In this document: piece by piece, positions 11,401 to 22,454 of the stretch
How the letters are laid out: each line of letters opens with the position of its first letter
Numbering within the stretch: the stretch's first letter is position 1
Assembly (NCBI GenBank): GCA_016271365.2
Contig: JADMNL010000023.1
Span: 605,464,501 to 605,528,500 of the forward strand
DNA length: 64,000 bases
Source of the DNA: Neoceratodus forsteri
Lineage: Eukaryota; Chordata; Ceratodontiformes; Ceratodontidae
Direction: 5' to 3'
Notes under the pieces: generated by a model
What the model saw: only the letters and a program-made list of their open reading frames with translations
Database searches by the model: none
Told to the model about the DNA's origin: nothing
Made by a program: the position numbers and the translations under genes

Positions 11401-11539
11401 TCAAGGGGGGAGGCACTGATAAGCAGCAGGAAAATCCTAGCCTCTCCCTACAAAACAGGGTACTAAATGAGAAAAAGACCGAGGTAGAAAGGTCAGTGGG
11501 GGATGCTGCAACAGAAGGTAAAGCCATCAAAAAATGGAA

Positions 11540-12376
11540 AGCAATGAGTACCAATGCCCGTAGTCGGAGTAACAAGCTTCCTGAATTAGTGGCTTTGATG
11601 GAGGAGGAACATCTGGATATCGTGGCAGTCACAGAAACATGGTTCACAGAAACCATGACTGGGATGTAAACATACCAGGATACACTATCTACAGGAGGGA
11701 CAGAGAGGGTAAAAGAGGAGGAGAAGTAGCTCCTTACATAAGGGAAGGAATCAAAGCAAGAGAACAAAAGGTAAAACAGGGAGGAGAAGAAGCACTGTGG
11801 GTAAATTTGGAGACCAGCAATGGCACCACAATCCGCACAGGGGTTGTATACAGACCCCCTTCTCAGGGGGAGGAAATGGACAAGGAAATGATAGAAAGTG
11901 TACTTAGTGTGGCAGAAAAAGGGGGGATATTGCTGATGGGTGATCTGAATATGCCAGATGTTAGCTGGAGTGCAGTTGTAGCAGCCACTTCGAAGAGTGG
12001 GGTTATTCTAGATGCCCTACATGGGGCATGCCTTAGACAACTAGTATTGGTGCCCACTTGAGAGGGAGCAATCTTAGACCTGGCTCTCTCAAATGGAGAT
12101 GAAGAGAGGACCACAGATGTAGAAGTGGGTAGCCATCTGGGAACTAGCGACCATCGAACAGTATGGTTCACAATAAACACAACAATAGAGTCAAGCCATA
12201 CAAAGGCAAAGGTACTGGACTTTAGGAGGACTGACTTTGCCAAAATGGGTGAGTGCCTAAGGAATGCACTAGCAAATGGGCAGGAAGGAGGGGTGGAAGA
12301 ACAATGGGGAATAATAAAAACTGCCATCACAGAGGTAACAAGCCTTTGTGTGAAGCAAATAAACAAAACTAAATGA
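11540..12376 (+). pseudogene. CR1 ORF2 endonuclease region
   Basis: Three frames in succession (11,373-11,669, 11,639-12,061, 12,125-12,376) give an APE-type endonuclease. Motifs seen: NARSRSNKLPEL, DIVAVTETW (catalytic E-T), YRRDREGKRGG, GVVYRPPSQ, LLMGDLNMPDVSW (G-D-x-N), and TSDHRTVWF (S-D-H). Frameshifts near 11,650 and a stop at 12,061 break it. The protein would nick the target site for reverse transcription; this copy cannot make it intact. Confidence 0.85.
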
Positions 12377-12779
12377 TGTAAGAAACCACTATGGTTCTCA
12401 AAGGAAGTGGCAGTGAAGGTTCAAGAGAAAAAGAAAGCTTTCAGGAAGTACAAGGAATCACAGAAGGAGCAGGACAGAGAACTGTATCAGTTAAAGCAAA
12501 GGAAGCTGGGAAGTCAGTCAGAACAGCAAAGGCCCAAACCAAGGAAAAGATAGCCAACTCAGTTATGAAGGGGATAAAACCTTTATAGGTACATCAGGGA
12601 GTGAAGGAAGACCAAGGGAGGGATAGTGAGGCTTAATAAAGGGGGAGGTGGGCAGAGGGTGACTGTGAAAAGGTAGAGATACTAAACAAATATTTTCGCT
12701 CAGTATTTATAAAGGAAGAGGGAGGTACCTAAAACAAACAGTAGAAACACTCTGGATACAGAAGTTGATACCAGCCATT

Positions 12780-14260
12780 TACAGAAGAAAGGGTTCTGAA
12801 AGAACTCTTAAAACTGAAGGTGGACAAAGCAATGGGGCCTGATGGGATTCATCCCAGAATTCTAAAAGAACTAAGGGTAGAATTAGTGACACCACTGACT
12901 ACCCTGTTTAACAAATCATGGGAGGATGGGGTGGTACCGAGGACTGGAGGAGGGCAGATGTGATTCCCCTATACAAAAGTGGGAGCACGGCAGAAGCAAG
13001 AAACTACAGACCTGTTAGTTTAACCTCAGTGGTAGGGAAAATGATGGAATCACTTCTGAAGGAAAGAATTGTCGAGTATCTAGAGGCCAGAGGGGCACAG
13101 GACCCAAGGCAGCATGGATTCACAGCAGGAAGGTCATGCCAGACAAATCTGATAGATTTCTTTGACTGGGTAACCAAAATAGATCAGGGAGGGGCTGTGG
13201 ACATGGCCTACCTAGACTTTAGCAAGGCATTTGACACAGTCCCACACAAAGATTAATATACAAGTTAGCTAGCCTGGGAGTGGTCCCAAGATGACAGCCT
13301 GGGTAAAAATTGGCTGGAGAAAGGACACAGAGAGTAATAGTAAATGGAGTCCACTCTGAAGAAAGGGAGTTACTAGTGGGTACCACAGGGTTCAGTATTA
13401 GGACTGGTCCTCTTCAATGTCTTTAGTGTACATTGCAGAGGGACTGGAAGGAAAAGTATGTCTCTTTGCAGATGTCACAAAGATCTGCAACAGAGTTGAT
13501 GCACAAGGTGGGGTGGAAAGGATGAAAAGGGACTTGGCAAGGTTAGAGGAATGGTCAAATGTATGGCAACTTAGATTCAATGCTAAGAAGTGCAAGGTAA
13601 TGCTCCTGGGAAACAAAAACCCAGGGGAAGAGTACACAATGGGGGGTGAGATACTAACAACAACAAAAATGGAAAGGGACCTGGGGGTAGTCAAATCAGA
13701 TGACCTAATGGTGGGCAAGCAATGTGAGAGGGCAGCAAGGAGGGCTGGGGGGATACTGGGATGCATAGGGAGAGGCATCACCAGTAGAAAACAGGAAGTT
13801 ATTATCCCTCTGTACAGACAGCTGGTCAGACCCCATCTGGAGTACTGCGTGCAGTTCTGGAGACCCAGTCTTAAAGACATAGACAGGATGGAAGCTGTCC
13901 AGGAGGGCAACTAAAAATGGTGCAGGGTCTGCACGGAAGACATATGAAGAGAGACTTACGGAGCTTAATATGTATAGCCTCGAGGAAAGGAGGAGAGTGG
14001 GGACATGATAGAAACTTTCAAGTACCTCAAGGAATCAACAAAGTCCAAGAGGAAGCATCTTTCAAAAAAGAGGTGCAAGAACAAGGGGCACAATTTAAAG
14101 ATAGAGGGGGCGGCTCAGAGGTAATTTAAGGAAGTATTTTTCACAGAGAGGGTTGTGGATGCATGGAATGGCCTTCCGGAGGAGGTCGTGGAGTCAAAAA
14201 CAGTGGTGGAATTCAAGCATGCATGGGACAGTCATAAGGCAATTCTAGGGGGTGGAGGTA
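12780..14260 (+). pseudogene. CR1 ORF2 reverse transcriptase region
   Basis: Pieces at 12,918-13,256, 13,417-13,914 and 13,917-14,129 form the RT and C-terminus. Visible blocks: RNYRPVSLTSVVGKMMES, RQHGFTAGRSCQTNL, YLDFSKAFDTVPHKD (first palm Asp), LFADVTKI where the usual F-A-D-D-T-K has lost its second Asp, MERDLGVV, and VRPHLEYCVQFWRPSL. The gaps between frames are stops and frameshifts. The mutated catalytic box and stops make it non-functional. Confidence 0.9.
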
Positions 14261-14384
14261 GGAAGAAGTAGGCTGCTGGTTAACTAGGATCTGCAGCTTA
14301 TCCAGTAGACAGGGAAATGGGCAGACTGGGTGGGCCAAGCGGTCCTTATCTGCTGTCAAATTCTATGTTTCTATGTTTCTATAC

Positions 14385-15180
14385 CTGTGTGAATTTATTC
14401 TTTTGTAGAGCTGCCGTTTCATCTCCCCCATATACCCTGTGCAAGGACATTTCCTGCATTGAATAAGATAAACAACATTGCTTGATGTACATGTATAATT
14501 ACCCAATATCCTGAATTGTCTGTTTTGTGAGGTAAAAACACAGTCTGAGGTGGAAATGTGCTCACAAGTTTTACATCTGCATTTATTACAGGGTTGTTTG
14601 CCATATGATGTCATGGCACTCGGTTCAGGTTTATGTTTACTGCTAATAACCTGGTTGGCTAAACTGGGTGGTTGTTTAAAAGATAGTAGTGGCAGTTCTT
14701 GAAAAATATAACTAAGGGTTTCATCCTCACTGATTATGGGGTGTAGGTCCTTAATAGTCTTACGTAGAAGTTCAAGGTCAGCATGATATGTGACTACTAA
14801 GGGTACTCTGGTTAGTAGTGGTCCTTTCATTATATTGCAGTAGGTGTTCTCTTGGTACTTGTGTAGCACGTTCCACCACTCTGTCAATTTCTCTGGGAGA
14901 GTGTCCCTGCTCAATAAAGGTGTTTTTCAGCATAACTAAATGTTTATCTCTGTCTTTCTCATTTGAACAGAGACGGTGGTACCGAAGTGCTTGACTATAT
15001 ATGACATACTGTTAGAATTACTCAGGTGATTACTTTTCTTGTGTAAGTATCTTTGTCTGTCCATTGGTTTCCTGTAAATACATGAATGTAGGGTTCCATC
15101 CTTGATGGTGACAGTGGTATCCAGAAAATTAACACAGGTGGCAGAATATTCCAGGGAAAGCTTAATGGTTGGGTGTATAA
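14385..15180 (-). pseudogene. PLE RT C-terminus, Cys-rich linker and GIY-YIG start
   Basis: From 15,180 the frame reads LSLEYSATCVNFLDTTVTIK, typical of the end of PLE reverse transcriptase. A second frame (14,914-14,385) has LTEWWNVLHKYQ, then PCNKCRCKTCEH with CxxC-type spacing, then NVVYLIQCRKCPCTGYMGE, the start of GIY-YIG. In this copy the second Tyr-Ile-Gly has become GYMGE. The stretch ends at the CR1 junction. The 5' part of the RT is absent, so the copy was truncated on insertion. Confidence 0.85.
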
Positions 15181-15191
15181 CTAAGATAATG
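15181..15191. repeat. target-site duplication of nested PLE, right
   Basis: Exact copy of 9,029-9,039. Confidence 0.75.
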
Positions 15192-15580
15192 GGAATGGAA
15201 ACAAAAGGTGCTAGAAGCTTGGCAAACTCAGAAAATAACTTAGGAGAGTCCCTATTGGGCCTATACATGCAGCCCAGTAGAACTTCTGAGTGGTCTAAAA
15301 CACCCTTTAAGAGCAAATAACAACCCAGTGGATCTTCTATTTTTTGCAATAATTGAAATCTCACCTCTCTCAAGAACAAGACATCTACTGCCCACTGAGC
15401 AGTAGAATTTCCTGCTGTATATGCCTGGCCCACCGCTTGCCTATGGAAGAGAAGCCCTTCGGAGGCAAGCAAGTGGGTTTCCTGGATGAAGGCTACCTGA
15501 CAATGCAATAAATTAAGATGCTTTAAAATCTGAATGTGCTTCACCCTGGAGTGGGCACCTCTAATATTCCAGGTAACATA
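15181..15580 (-). pseudogene. Tx1/L1-like endonuclease, N-terminal part
   Basis: Read on the minus strand: KYVTWNIRGAHSRVKHIQIL, VAFIQETHLLASEG, LLLKGVLDHSEVLLGCMYRP and SIPIIL. These are the W-N-I-R-G, Q-E-T-H and Y-R-P-like blocks of L1/Tx1 endonucleases. The frame then runs into the PLE at 15,180, giving a chance fusion ORF of 269 codons (15,745-14,936). The rest of the domain resumes at 9,039. Confidence 0.85.
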
Positions 15581-17051
15581 TTTCCTGCTACCCAGATGGA
15601 AGTTGTAACAAGGAATACAACAGGACCCCTTCTGAATAAGGCAGACTAAACATAACCCATATAATAAGACTCTGTCGAATAAGATCCACAACATATCCCA
15701 AATAGAGGTAAGACAGCCTCTAGCACTCCCAGTAAACACAAGCATTAGATAAAAAGTGAAAAGCGGGCATCAACTAGTTAAATAGGTGAGACAGAAAAAC
15801 TTAACCCATCAAAAGGAGTGCTAGGGGCTGAAACTCCAAACCCACCTCCCAAAAGCCCAACAGACAAAATTCCTCAAAAAATAGCTAAGAATTGCACAGA
15901 TATGAGTAACTGGGCCCCAAGTGTGGAGGAAGCAGCAAAACATCAAAACCTGGGAAGGGCCTCGAAGCTAAAGAAATGGATGAACCCCCTCCCTTCCCTC
16001 CCTCCCTCCTCCCTCCCACAAACCAATCCCACACCAAAACCAGATAACTCTCTCCCCCAGTCCTAGTAACTGACTTCCTCTAACCCCTAAGGTCAAGATG
16101 TTAATCACTGCTACCCACAACTAGTATCCCCTCTCCCATTCCCAAGACCAATAAAATAGGAATCCACCCCAAAATCCCCCAAAACATTACACTGAAATTA
16201 AGCATACCATATGAGAAACTAAACCACACAGGCTACATGCGGTTCCCCTGAGTCAAATGAGGTAGAAGGGGAAATAGTAAAGCAGCCCACAAACTCGTTA
16301 CAAGATAAAGCATTCAATAGCCAGCAATAATCAGGAGGTTTGCAATAAAACAAATCAAGTGATCAAGAGATACATAGAAAAGCCCCCCAAAAGTCAGTGT
16401 TCACTTTGTTAGTCCAGGCCATAGCACACCAAACATCCATATGACCACCCCAGTTAACAATCACTGGACTATCTGAAAAGATACATGCTGCAGCAATACT
16501 GTCTATGGGGGCTGGAGGAAAAGTAGCTTGTAACAAATCTTGGCAAAGTTCAGAAACAGTCATGGAGGACCCTGAATACAGTCCACCAAGGCAAGCTGTG
16601 GTGAAAACCAGTAAAATAAATCCATGAAAGTAGCTAATATTCCTTCTGGCAAAGTGTAGTGCATTGCAAGAAATATCATGCACTTCCAATGTGAAGCAGT
16701 CCTTAGCATACAAGTAAGCAAGTGTACATAACTTAGCTAGGATTTGTGGCCAGCCAAAAGCCAGAAACCTGCCTCCAACATGATGGGGAAGGGGGGAGAT
16801 GGCACAGTCCATAGGGCAGTAAACTCAGCTGTTTCCCCCTAAACAGGTGAAGTGCTGAAAATAAGTAGAGTTGGAAACTGGTTAGCAAAATAAAGTAGAT
16901 CCAGATGGAGACTGGCTCAACAGACCCCCTGCCAAATATTCAAACCAGACATAACCATATACAGATGAGGGAGCCAAATGTTCTGAGTTCAAAGACCATC
17001 ATGAGAGACTTAGAAAGAAAACATTAAACAACCAAAACTTTCCATATAGGC
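15581..17051 (-). other. inter-ORF spacer of the Tx1/L1-like LINE
   Basis: This 1.5 kb lies between ORF1 and the endonuclease of the same LINE. A 149-codon frame (16,812-16,363) shows no family motif. The spacer is longer than usual for L1-type elements, so it may hide another insertion; I see no TSD or tail to define one. Confidence 0.4.
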
Positions 17052-18010
17052 TTAACAGGCCCCTATGAAAACTAGCATTCTCTTAAATAAGTCAGGGAAA
17101 AATGTATTTAATGCAGAGCTCACAGACTCCAGAGTGTCATAACTTTGCCATTTGACATTGTGGTAGAACTGTAACGTGACCAGATACTGAACCCAATAGT
17201 GGATACTGGCTGCTATCAATTTGGATATCAGTGGATGGAGTGCCACTATCCTCTGGTGTACAGTGTATGGCAAGTCCTGAGCTACTCTAATCCATTTCCA
17301 CTCCCATTGCAACTCTTCTATGGTTTTAAGTTTCTCCAAGATGTGTTGCATATCTAGAAAGTTTAGCAGCCTGAAGATGAGAGCTCGTGGAGGGGGGAAC
17401 CACATTGGGGCACTAGATGTAAGGAGCGATGGGTCTGCTTAATAACATAGCTTGGCCTTTTGGGAGAGGGGCCCGCTATATTTTTACGAAACTTCTGTGC
17501 AAAGGAGATTGGGGACGTACCTTCTTCATCCTCTGGAAGACCGAGTATTACCAAGTTGTTCATCCTGTAACAGCCTTCCAGGTCTTCCATTCGGTCCTCC
17601 ATTTTCCTCAGCCTTTGTCTCAGGGTATCTACCTCTAGCCTGAGCTTTGCCCTCCAGTTATCAAGGGAACATATGTGACATTTGTTGTCTCTGGTGCATT
17701 GGGCTAACAATTCAATTGAAGTGCGCATACCTTGCAGCTCAGATGCCAAGAGCTGTAAGGTTTCTTTCATAGGTGAAAGTTATTTGAGGAACTTAGCCTC
17801 CGTCAGCACAGCCTGGGGAGCAGAATTACTATAAGTGCTGTCAGTCTTCACCTTGGAGCACTTGGAAGATTTCTCACACTCTGGAGTGGGTGGTGGAGTA
17901 TGCCTCAGGAGTGGCGACTTATTTTCCAAATCTATTAGTAAGTAAAAAGTGCTCAAAACTCTCTCAGCAATGTTCTTGTGCACTAAAGAGTTGTAGATCA
18001 CCAAGTTCAT
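17052..18010 (-). pseudogene. Tx1/L1-like LINE ORF1
   Basis: Three frames in order (18,010-17,780, 17,770-17,363, 17,405-17,052). The middle one has a coiled-coil-like helix (ELQGMRTSIELLAQ, LRQRLRKMEDRMEDLEG) followed by NNLVILGLPEDEEG, the start of the L1-type RRM. The last has PRALIFRLLNFLDMQHILEK and RIVALHPLISKLIAA, matching the C-terminal domain. ORF1 proteins of this class bind the element RNA as multimers. A stop near 17,780 and a frameshift near 17,390 break it. Confidence 0.8.
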
Positions 18011-18100
18011 ATGATAGAAGGTGGATTTAAGTAATTAAAATAAGATAGAGACAGGAGCAATAGCGGGGCACGTCTGCTCAGGCAGCCATCACTTGACCAT

Positions 18101-18112
18101 CATATGCGACAT
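18101..18112. repeat. target-site duplication of Tx1/L1-like LINE, right
   Basis: CATATGCGACAT, identical to 5,340-5,351. It marks the 5' end of the minus-strand LINE. Confidence 0.85.
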
Positions 18113-18249
18113 ATGATGACATAAAAGATAAATTACACACAGACTATTGATGTTGTAATTGCACACAAAGTTGTTCCTTGACTGGTACATACTAAAATGA
18201 GCTCAAGGTTAACAAGTATGTGCTGAAAAAGCAATAAGTATTGATCAGT

Positions 18250-18363
18250 CAGTCCAAACTGTCATCTGTATCCTCCTCCCCTGGGCCGTGCCTGAAAAAA
18301 GGCAGTATTTGTCTAATGCACTTACCCAGTCAACAAAAACAAAATAAATAAATAAAAATAAAA
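18250..18363 (+). repeat. 5'-truncated SINE tail
   Basis: Matches the 3' part of the SINE at 24,245-24,681: CATCTGTATCC, CCCCTGGGCC, CCTGAAAAAAGGC, GTCAACAAAA and an (AAAT)n tail. Head and central domain are missing. The 137 bp before it (18,113-18,249) show nothing recognisable. Confidence 0.8.
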
Positions 18364-18519
18364 CTGTTCATTACCAATAATAGACCTGCAGGTGTTGCGG
18401 CTCTACTGTTTACAATAATGCTCCATGGGTAGAGGTTGAAAGGAAACAAAGGTATATGGAGTGCTGGGCTAGGATCACTTTCAGTGTGATACTATACTGA
18501 TAAAGAATTGCAGATCAGA

Positions 18520-18527
18520 GCATTGGG
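18520..18527. repeat. 8-bp target-site duplication of hAT, left
   Basis: GCATTGGG immediately precedes TAGAGATG. The same 8 bp immediately follow the other end (30,123-30,130). Confidence 0.9.
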
Positions 18528-19016
18528 TAGAGATGCAACGAATTTAAATTTTGCCAACGAAGTGCCCGAGAAGTGGGCACTTTGCATTGTCATTCTGCTA
18601 CGTGGAGTAGCCAGTGGGAAAGGCTCACTTCACCTTGTAATTATTACTTCGCATTGTCATTCCGCCTTAATGAGAAGTAAGGTGAAGTGACAACAATATT
18701 GGCAGCCCCCCCATACACACAGTCACCAGAATTAATGTGCATCCCCAAAATGTTACTGTCTTGTGTCCAGAAAATTCTCCAGTGCTGACAAAGTGAAATG
18801 AGAGCACAAGACATGCAAAGTCTGCCAGAATTAATGGCACACTCAGTCATGTGCGTGGCACAGTTAGAGATGCAGCAAATTTAAATTCCACCAGTGAAGT
18901 GCTCGCTACGTGGAGTGGTCAACATGAAAGGCTCACTTCACTTTGTAATTATCACTTTGCCTTGATATTCCACCTTAACTTGAATTAAGGTGGAGTGACA
19001 ACAATATTGGCAGCCC
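18528..19016. repeat. duplicated left subterminal unit of hAT
   Basis: The terminal block 18,528-18,710 recurs at about 18,865-19,016: both contain TAGAGATGCARC, a GTGGAGT block, AAAGGCTCACTTCAC and GTGACAACAATATTGGCAGC. Between them (18,711-18,860) lies one copy of the 150-bp unit that forms the array at 22,455-22,997. Confidence 0.8.
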
Positions 19017-19051
19017 CTCGGGCCCCCACACATCATGGCTTACAGTACCAT

Positions 19052-19850
19052 GCTGTATGGGAATGCTAATGCCTATGGCTGTACTTCCCCGATGAGCTGT
19101 ATCACAAAACTCCCCAATTTCAAAATTCATATCAATGACTACAGTCAGTGGTGAAGCCTCAAGAGATACTACAAAACAGGCTTACATGCAACTAACTAGT
19201 AAAAAAATTAAGTTTGTGATTCATGACGTGAATAATCGTGACTCGTGACCGCATTCATGACCGTGATGATGAAGAATGTGAATTTATTTTTCTCGGAGTT
19301 GGAGTGTGATGAGTGTCTGGCATGAGATAATCAATTATTTTAAGCTGTATGGGAACGCAAATGCCTATGGCTGTACTTCCCCGATGACCTGTATCACACA
19401 AAACTCCCCAATTTAAAAACGCATATCAATGACTACAGTCAGTGGTGAAGCCTTGAGAGATACTACAAAACAGGCTTACATGCAACTAACTAGTAAAAAA
19501 ATTAAGTTTGTGCTTCATGACGTGAATGATCGTGAATCATGACCGCATTCATAACCGTGATGATGAAGAACGTTAATTTATTTTTCTTGGAGTTGGAGTG
19601 TGATGAGTGTCTGGTGTGAGATAACCAATTATAGTAAGCTGTATGGGAATGCAAATGCCTATGGCTGTACTTCCCCGATGACCTGTATCACACAAAACTC
19701 CCCAATTTAAAAACTCGTGTCAATGACTACAGTCAGTGGTGAAGCCTCGAGAGATACTACAAAACAAGCTTACATGCAACTAAATAGAAAAAAACTTAGT
19801 TTTGTGATTGATGACGTGATATTTGTGAATCCTGATTCGTGATGTGACTG
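19052..19850 (+). repeat. tandem repeat, about 293-bp unit
   Basis: Units start at 19,052, 19,344 and 19,638, each beginning GCTGTATGGGAA. The third is partial. Units are over 90% alike and contain alternating CATGACGTGAAT / CGTGATGATGAAGAA motifs. Located inside the hAT near its left end. Confidence 0.9.
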
Positions 19851-19856
19851 GGGGCC

Positions 19857-20010
19857 AGTGCGCTGCAGTAATAGTCCAGTCCACTACCAATAAAGATACC
19901 ACAACATAGCAATACAATCAAATCACGCAGGTGCAGTGGCAATAGCAAGTTCACACTGCTGCAATTACTGTGTGGCACAATGAAATGTGTCTGATTTGAT
20001 GGCATACATC
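19857..20010 (+). repeat. internal direct repeat shared with 29,150-29,310
   Basis: The blocks AATCACGCAGGTGCAGTGG, AGGTTCACACTGCTGCAATT (one base different here) and GTGTGG-ACAAT occur in the same order at 29,215-29,290. Both lie at similar distance from the two ends of the hAT but in the same orientation. Confidence 0.7.
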
Positions 20011-20452
20011 AGTTAGGCTGCCCCCTCACACATCACATGGCTTACAGTACTGTAAGTCACATGCTTTAGCCAAGCAGGAAGAAAGTGACTCATGCAAGCA
20101 GATACTTTCACTTTCTCCTTTGCAGAGGTACAGAGAGGAGGCAGTTTGTCTGTGTAGTAGTTAGGAGGAGCAGAGAATCCAGAGATCACATAAAACCCAC
20201 CCAACAGCTTTTTTCAAAGCTATATTGTAGTTTAGTGTTTTTGTACTCTTTTTGTAGTTCATTTTTTCTTTCTGTGATTGTGATTTCTTTGTTTTTTATT
20301 TTTATAAGTTTTTGTTTGTCTGTGCGTGTCTGACTGTGTGTGCTTGTGTTGTGTGTGTGAGTGTTTTGTTTTGTTGTTGTCGATTGTCGACGCATCATTG
20401 GTATTGCTCTGACAGAGGGAAGGAGGAGGGCAGTCAAGTTTGAGTACTTAAG

Positions 20453-21262
20453 TTGCTGAAATGGACTAGGGACAGGGTGAAAGTCAGTGAATGTCTGAGA
20501 CAGTGCCTGGGGCAGTGGGACCGTGTGGCAGCATGGTTGGCAGTGGAGGAGTGCGCACCTGTGGGAGTGTGGCTGGGTGCTGTTGGACTGGTCAAAAATC
20601 TTGGGTCCCCCCCAGAAGTAGCAGCAGCGGCAGCACCACCACCAAGTCCACCACGAACACCACCAGCAGCAGCACCACCTCCACAGCAGGATGTGCCGGT
20701 GGTTGTGCATAGCCATGACCAGGCTGCTGCCAGTGCATCTGGCCATCCATGCCTGGTCTCCCCCCGCAGCTCCCCAGTTTGGGAGTTCTTCGACTGTGTC
20801 AGGCGGGGGACAGCAGCCTGGTACGGTGCTGCATTTGTGGTGTCGAGGTGTGCCATGGCCCCTGAGGACACACCTGGGGACTGGGAGCCAGTGCACCCAC
20901 ATGGCTAATCACCAGAAGGTGGAGTGTCAGGCCGCCAGAGAACAGGCCAGGCCTCCACCTGCTGGCCATTTTGTGGCAGTGTCAGTGGGTGCTGCTGTGT
21001 ATCGCTGCAGCAAGAGAAGGGCCACAGCAGCAGCTGCTCCACCACCAGCACCACCCCAACTACCACCACCAACTGTACCACCACCAGTGGACCCCACACT
21101 GCCTGTAACTCAGGCTGACCTTGCCGTGTTGTGGGCCGCAGTAGAAGAGAACAATGAGAGGGTGAGTGCTGTCCAGCAACAGTTGGAGCATATACAGCAA
21201 AACCAGTTGCAGATTGTGTTGATGCTCCATCTGCTGCTGGACCAGCAGGGGATCTCACATTA
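20453..21262 (+). CDS. accessory low-complexity coding region in hAT
   Basis: Family not recognised. Two overlapping open frames cover a GC-rich block: 20,453-20,908 (151 codons) and 20,691-21,263 (190 codons). Both contain Ala/Pro runs (AAAAAPPPSPPRTPP; AAAAPPPAPPQLPPP). The second frame may start at the Met of MANHQKVECQAAREQ (about 20,901) and ends in a Gln/Glu-rich helix (LEHIQQNQLQIVLMLHLLLD) that looks like a coiled coil. An AATAAA lies about 260 bp downstream near 21,520. A T-rich 300 bp precedes it. It is transcribed towards the transposase, that is, convergent. A one-base change or a splice could join the frames. It may be a second protein of the transposon. Chance ORFs in CAG/CCA-rich DNA are the alternative. 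Confidence 0.35.
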
Positions 21263-21319
21263 GCTTTTTTTCAACACATCTTCCCCCCTGCTGTGTTCTA
21301 ATCCAAGTTAAGAATGTGT

Positions 21320-22420
21320 ACCCTGACGTATTTACGGTGTCTCAGTAATTTTTAGTTTCTGTTGTGGAGTCATTGTGGAAAAGCAGAACTGAGCAGTTCA
21401 AGTATAATGTGCTAAGTTGCATGTGTGCAGTCAGTGTTCTTTCCTGTGTGTGGACTGCAGACATTGTCCAGCTTCTTGCAAACATATATATGCTGACTTG
21501 TTGCAGTGTTTGTGGCATAAAGAATAAAGATAAAAATATATAACATATATTTTATTGGTACCATCATTAGCAGCCGACTAAGTGATATGATATTTTTTCA
21601 GAGGTCTCTGGCCAGAGTGCAACTTAGTCACACAGTGCACACATGACTTTTAGGAGATCATATAGCAACCAAAAATCCTGCTTTTCAACAAACCGTACCC
21701 AACAGACATGAAGTATTGGTGATGGTGAGGCACCCAAAATATTTGATGGATGGTGTACAGACACTATAAAGTCAGAAAATACATAAGGTCCAGTTCACTC
21801 ACTGCCAAATGCCAACACACTGTGCTACCAGAGTTCTTCTTTTCATTTTTTGTTTTGGAATAAGTGATGTCTTTCTAGTTTAGACTGGCAGTGTCAGTTT
21901 TTTAGCAAGTTGATGTACACAATAACACAACACAGTGCCAGAGGTTGCACAGTGTGGTGGCAGTGGACTGCAGGACCTGTTATATATTCCAACTTTAAAA
22001 TGCCTGTACACCATAACATATTTTGGGTGTCTCAGCAATATTTAATGTCTGTTGGGTATGGTTTGTTGAAAAGCATGATTTTTTTGTGCTATTATCTCTG
22101 CAAAGCCATGTGTTCACTGTGAGTGACTGAGATGCACAGTGGCCTGAGACCTTGAAAAAATATCATATCACTTACTCCACTGCTGAAGACGGTACAAATA
22201 AAATATATGTTCTATATTCTTTTCTTTATTCTTTACATACTGCAACAAGTCACACCATATATATGTCTGCACAAAGCTGGGCTGTGTCTGCACACACAGT
22301 AAGGAACACTGACTACACACATGCAGCTTAGTGCAGTATACTTGCACTGCACAGTCCTGCTTTTGGACAAACACTTCATGATACAAAGTAAACATTACTG
22401 AGGCTCCAAAAATATTTATT
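21320..22420. repeat. inverted-repeat complex, about 1.1 kb
   Basis: The left half (21,325-21,885) and right half (21,905-22,415) are inverted copies around a centre near 21,890. Paired blocks include GTGATATGATATTTTTTCA / TGAAAAAATATCATATCAC and TTCAACAAACCGTACCCAAC with its complement near 22,055. A GGTGTCTCAGTAAT-type block also recurs in direct orientation at 22,028, so the region is a set of alternating units rather than a simple palindrome. Confidence 0.8.
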
Positions 22421-22454
22421 TTTTGAATAATTTATCATTTATGACATTATGTGT

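Larger units (their letters stand above)
11191..14380 (+). mobile_element. CR1 LINE inserted in the PLE
   Basis: A 3.2-kb CR1-clade element with an ORF1 esterase end, ORF2 endonuclease and RT, and a 3' end made of repeated TTCTATG units (ATTCTATGTTTCTATG at about 14,360-14,375), the hallmark of CR1 3' termini. ATAC occurs at both junctions (11,187-11,190 and 14,381-14,384), a short TSD or microhomology. Removing it restores continuity of the PLE GIY-YIG region. Confidence 0.9.
9040..15180 (-). mobile_element. Penelope-like element inserted in the LINE, carrying a CR1
   Basis: A 5'-truncated PLE on the minus strand. It starts within the RT C-terminus at 15,180, then has a Cys-rich linker and GIY-YIG domain (14,914-14,385), continues after a CR1 insertion at 11,190-10,977, and ends with a 3' region. 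The 3' end (about 9,185-9,065 on the minus strand) carries CTGAAGAAGGATTCGG then CTGAAAGCTAAAGCTC, the type of tail seen on vertebrate Penelope elements. An 11-bp TSD flanks it. Confidence 0.8.
5352..18100 (-). mobile_element. Tx1/L1-like LINE, split by nested insertions
   Basis: The left end is a T-run (minus-strand poly-A tail), and a 12-bp TSD flanks the unit (5,340-5,351 and 18,101-18,112). In order on the minus strand it holds ORF1 (18,010-17,052), a spacer, the endonuclease start (about 15,580-15,181), a 6.1-kb insertion, then the rest of the endonuclease, RT and C-terminal zinc-finger region (9,039-5,899). Without the insertion it is about 6.6 kb, a normal full length for the L1/Tx1 group. 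All ORFs are decayed. Confidence 0.85.

Noticed and set aside
14936..15745. A 269-codon minus-strand ORF that could be taken as one protein
   Set aside because: It is a chance fusion of LINE endonuclease (upstream of 15,181) and PLE RT end, joined at the PLE insertion point.
16363..16812. A 149-codon minus-strand ORF between LINE ORF1 and ORF2
   Set aside because: No family motif and no start context; kept only as part of the spacer description.
20186..20902. A 238-codon minus-strand ORF rich in Trp and Cys
   Set aside because: It is the antisense shadow of the GC-rich CAG/CCA block; composition is typical of reverse reading of Ala/Pro codons.
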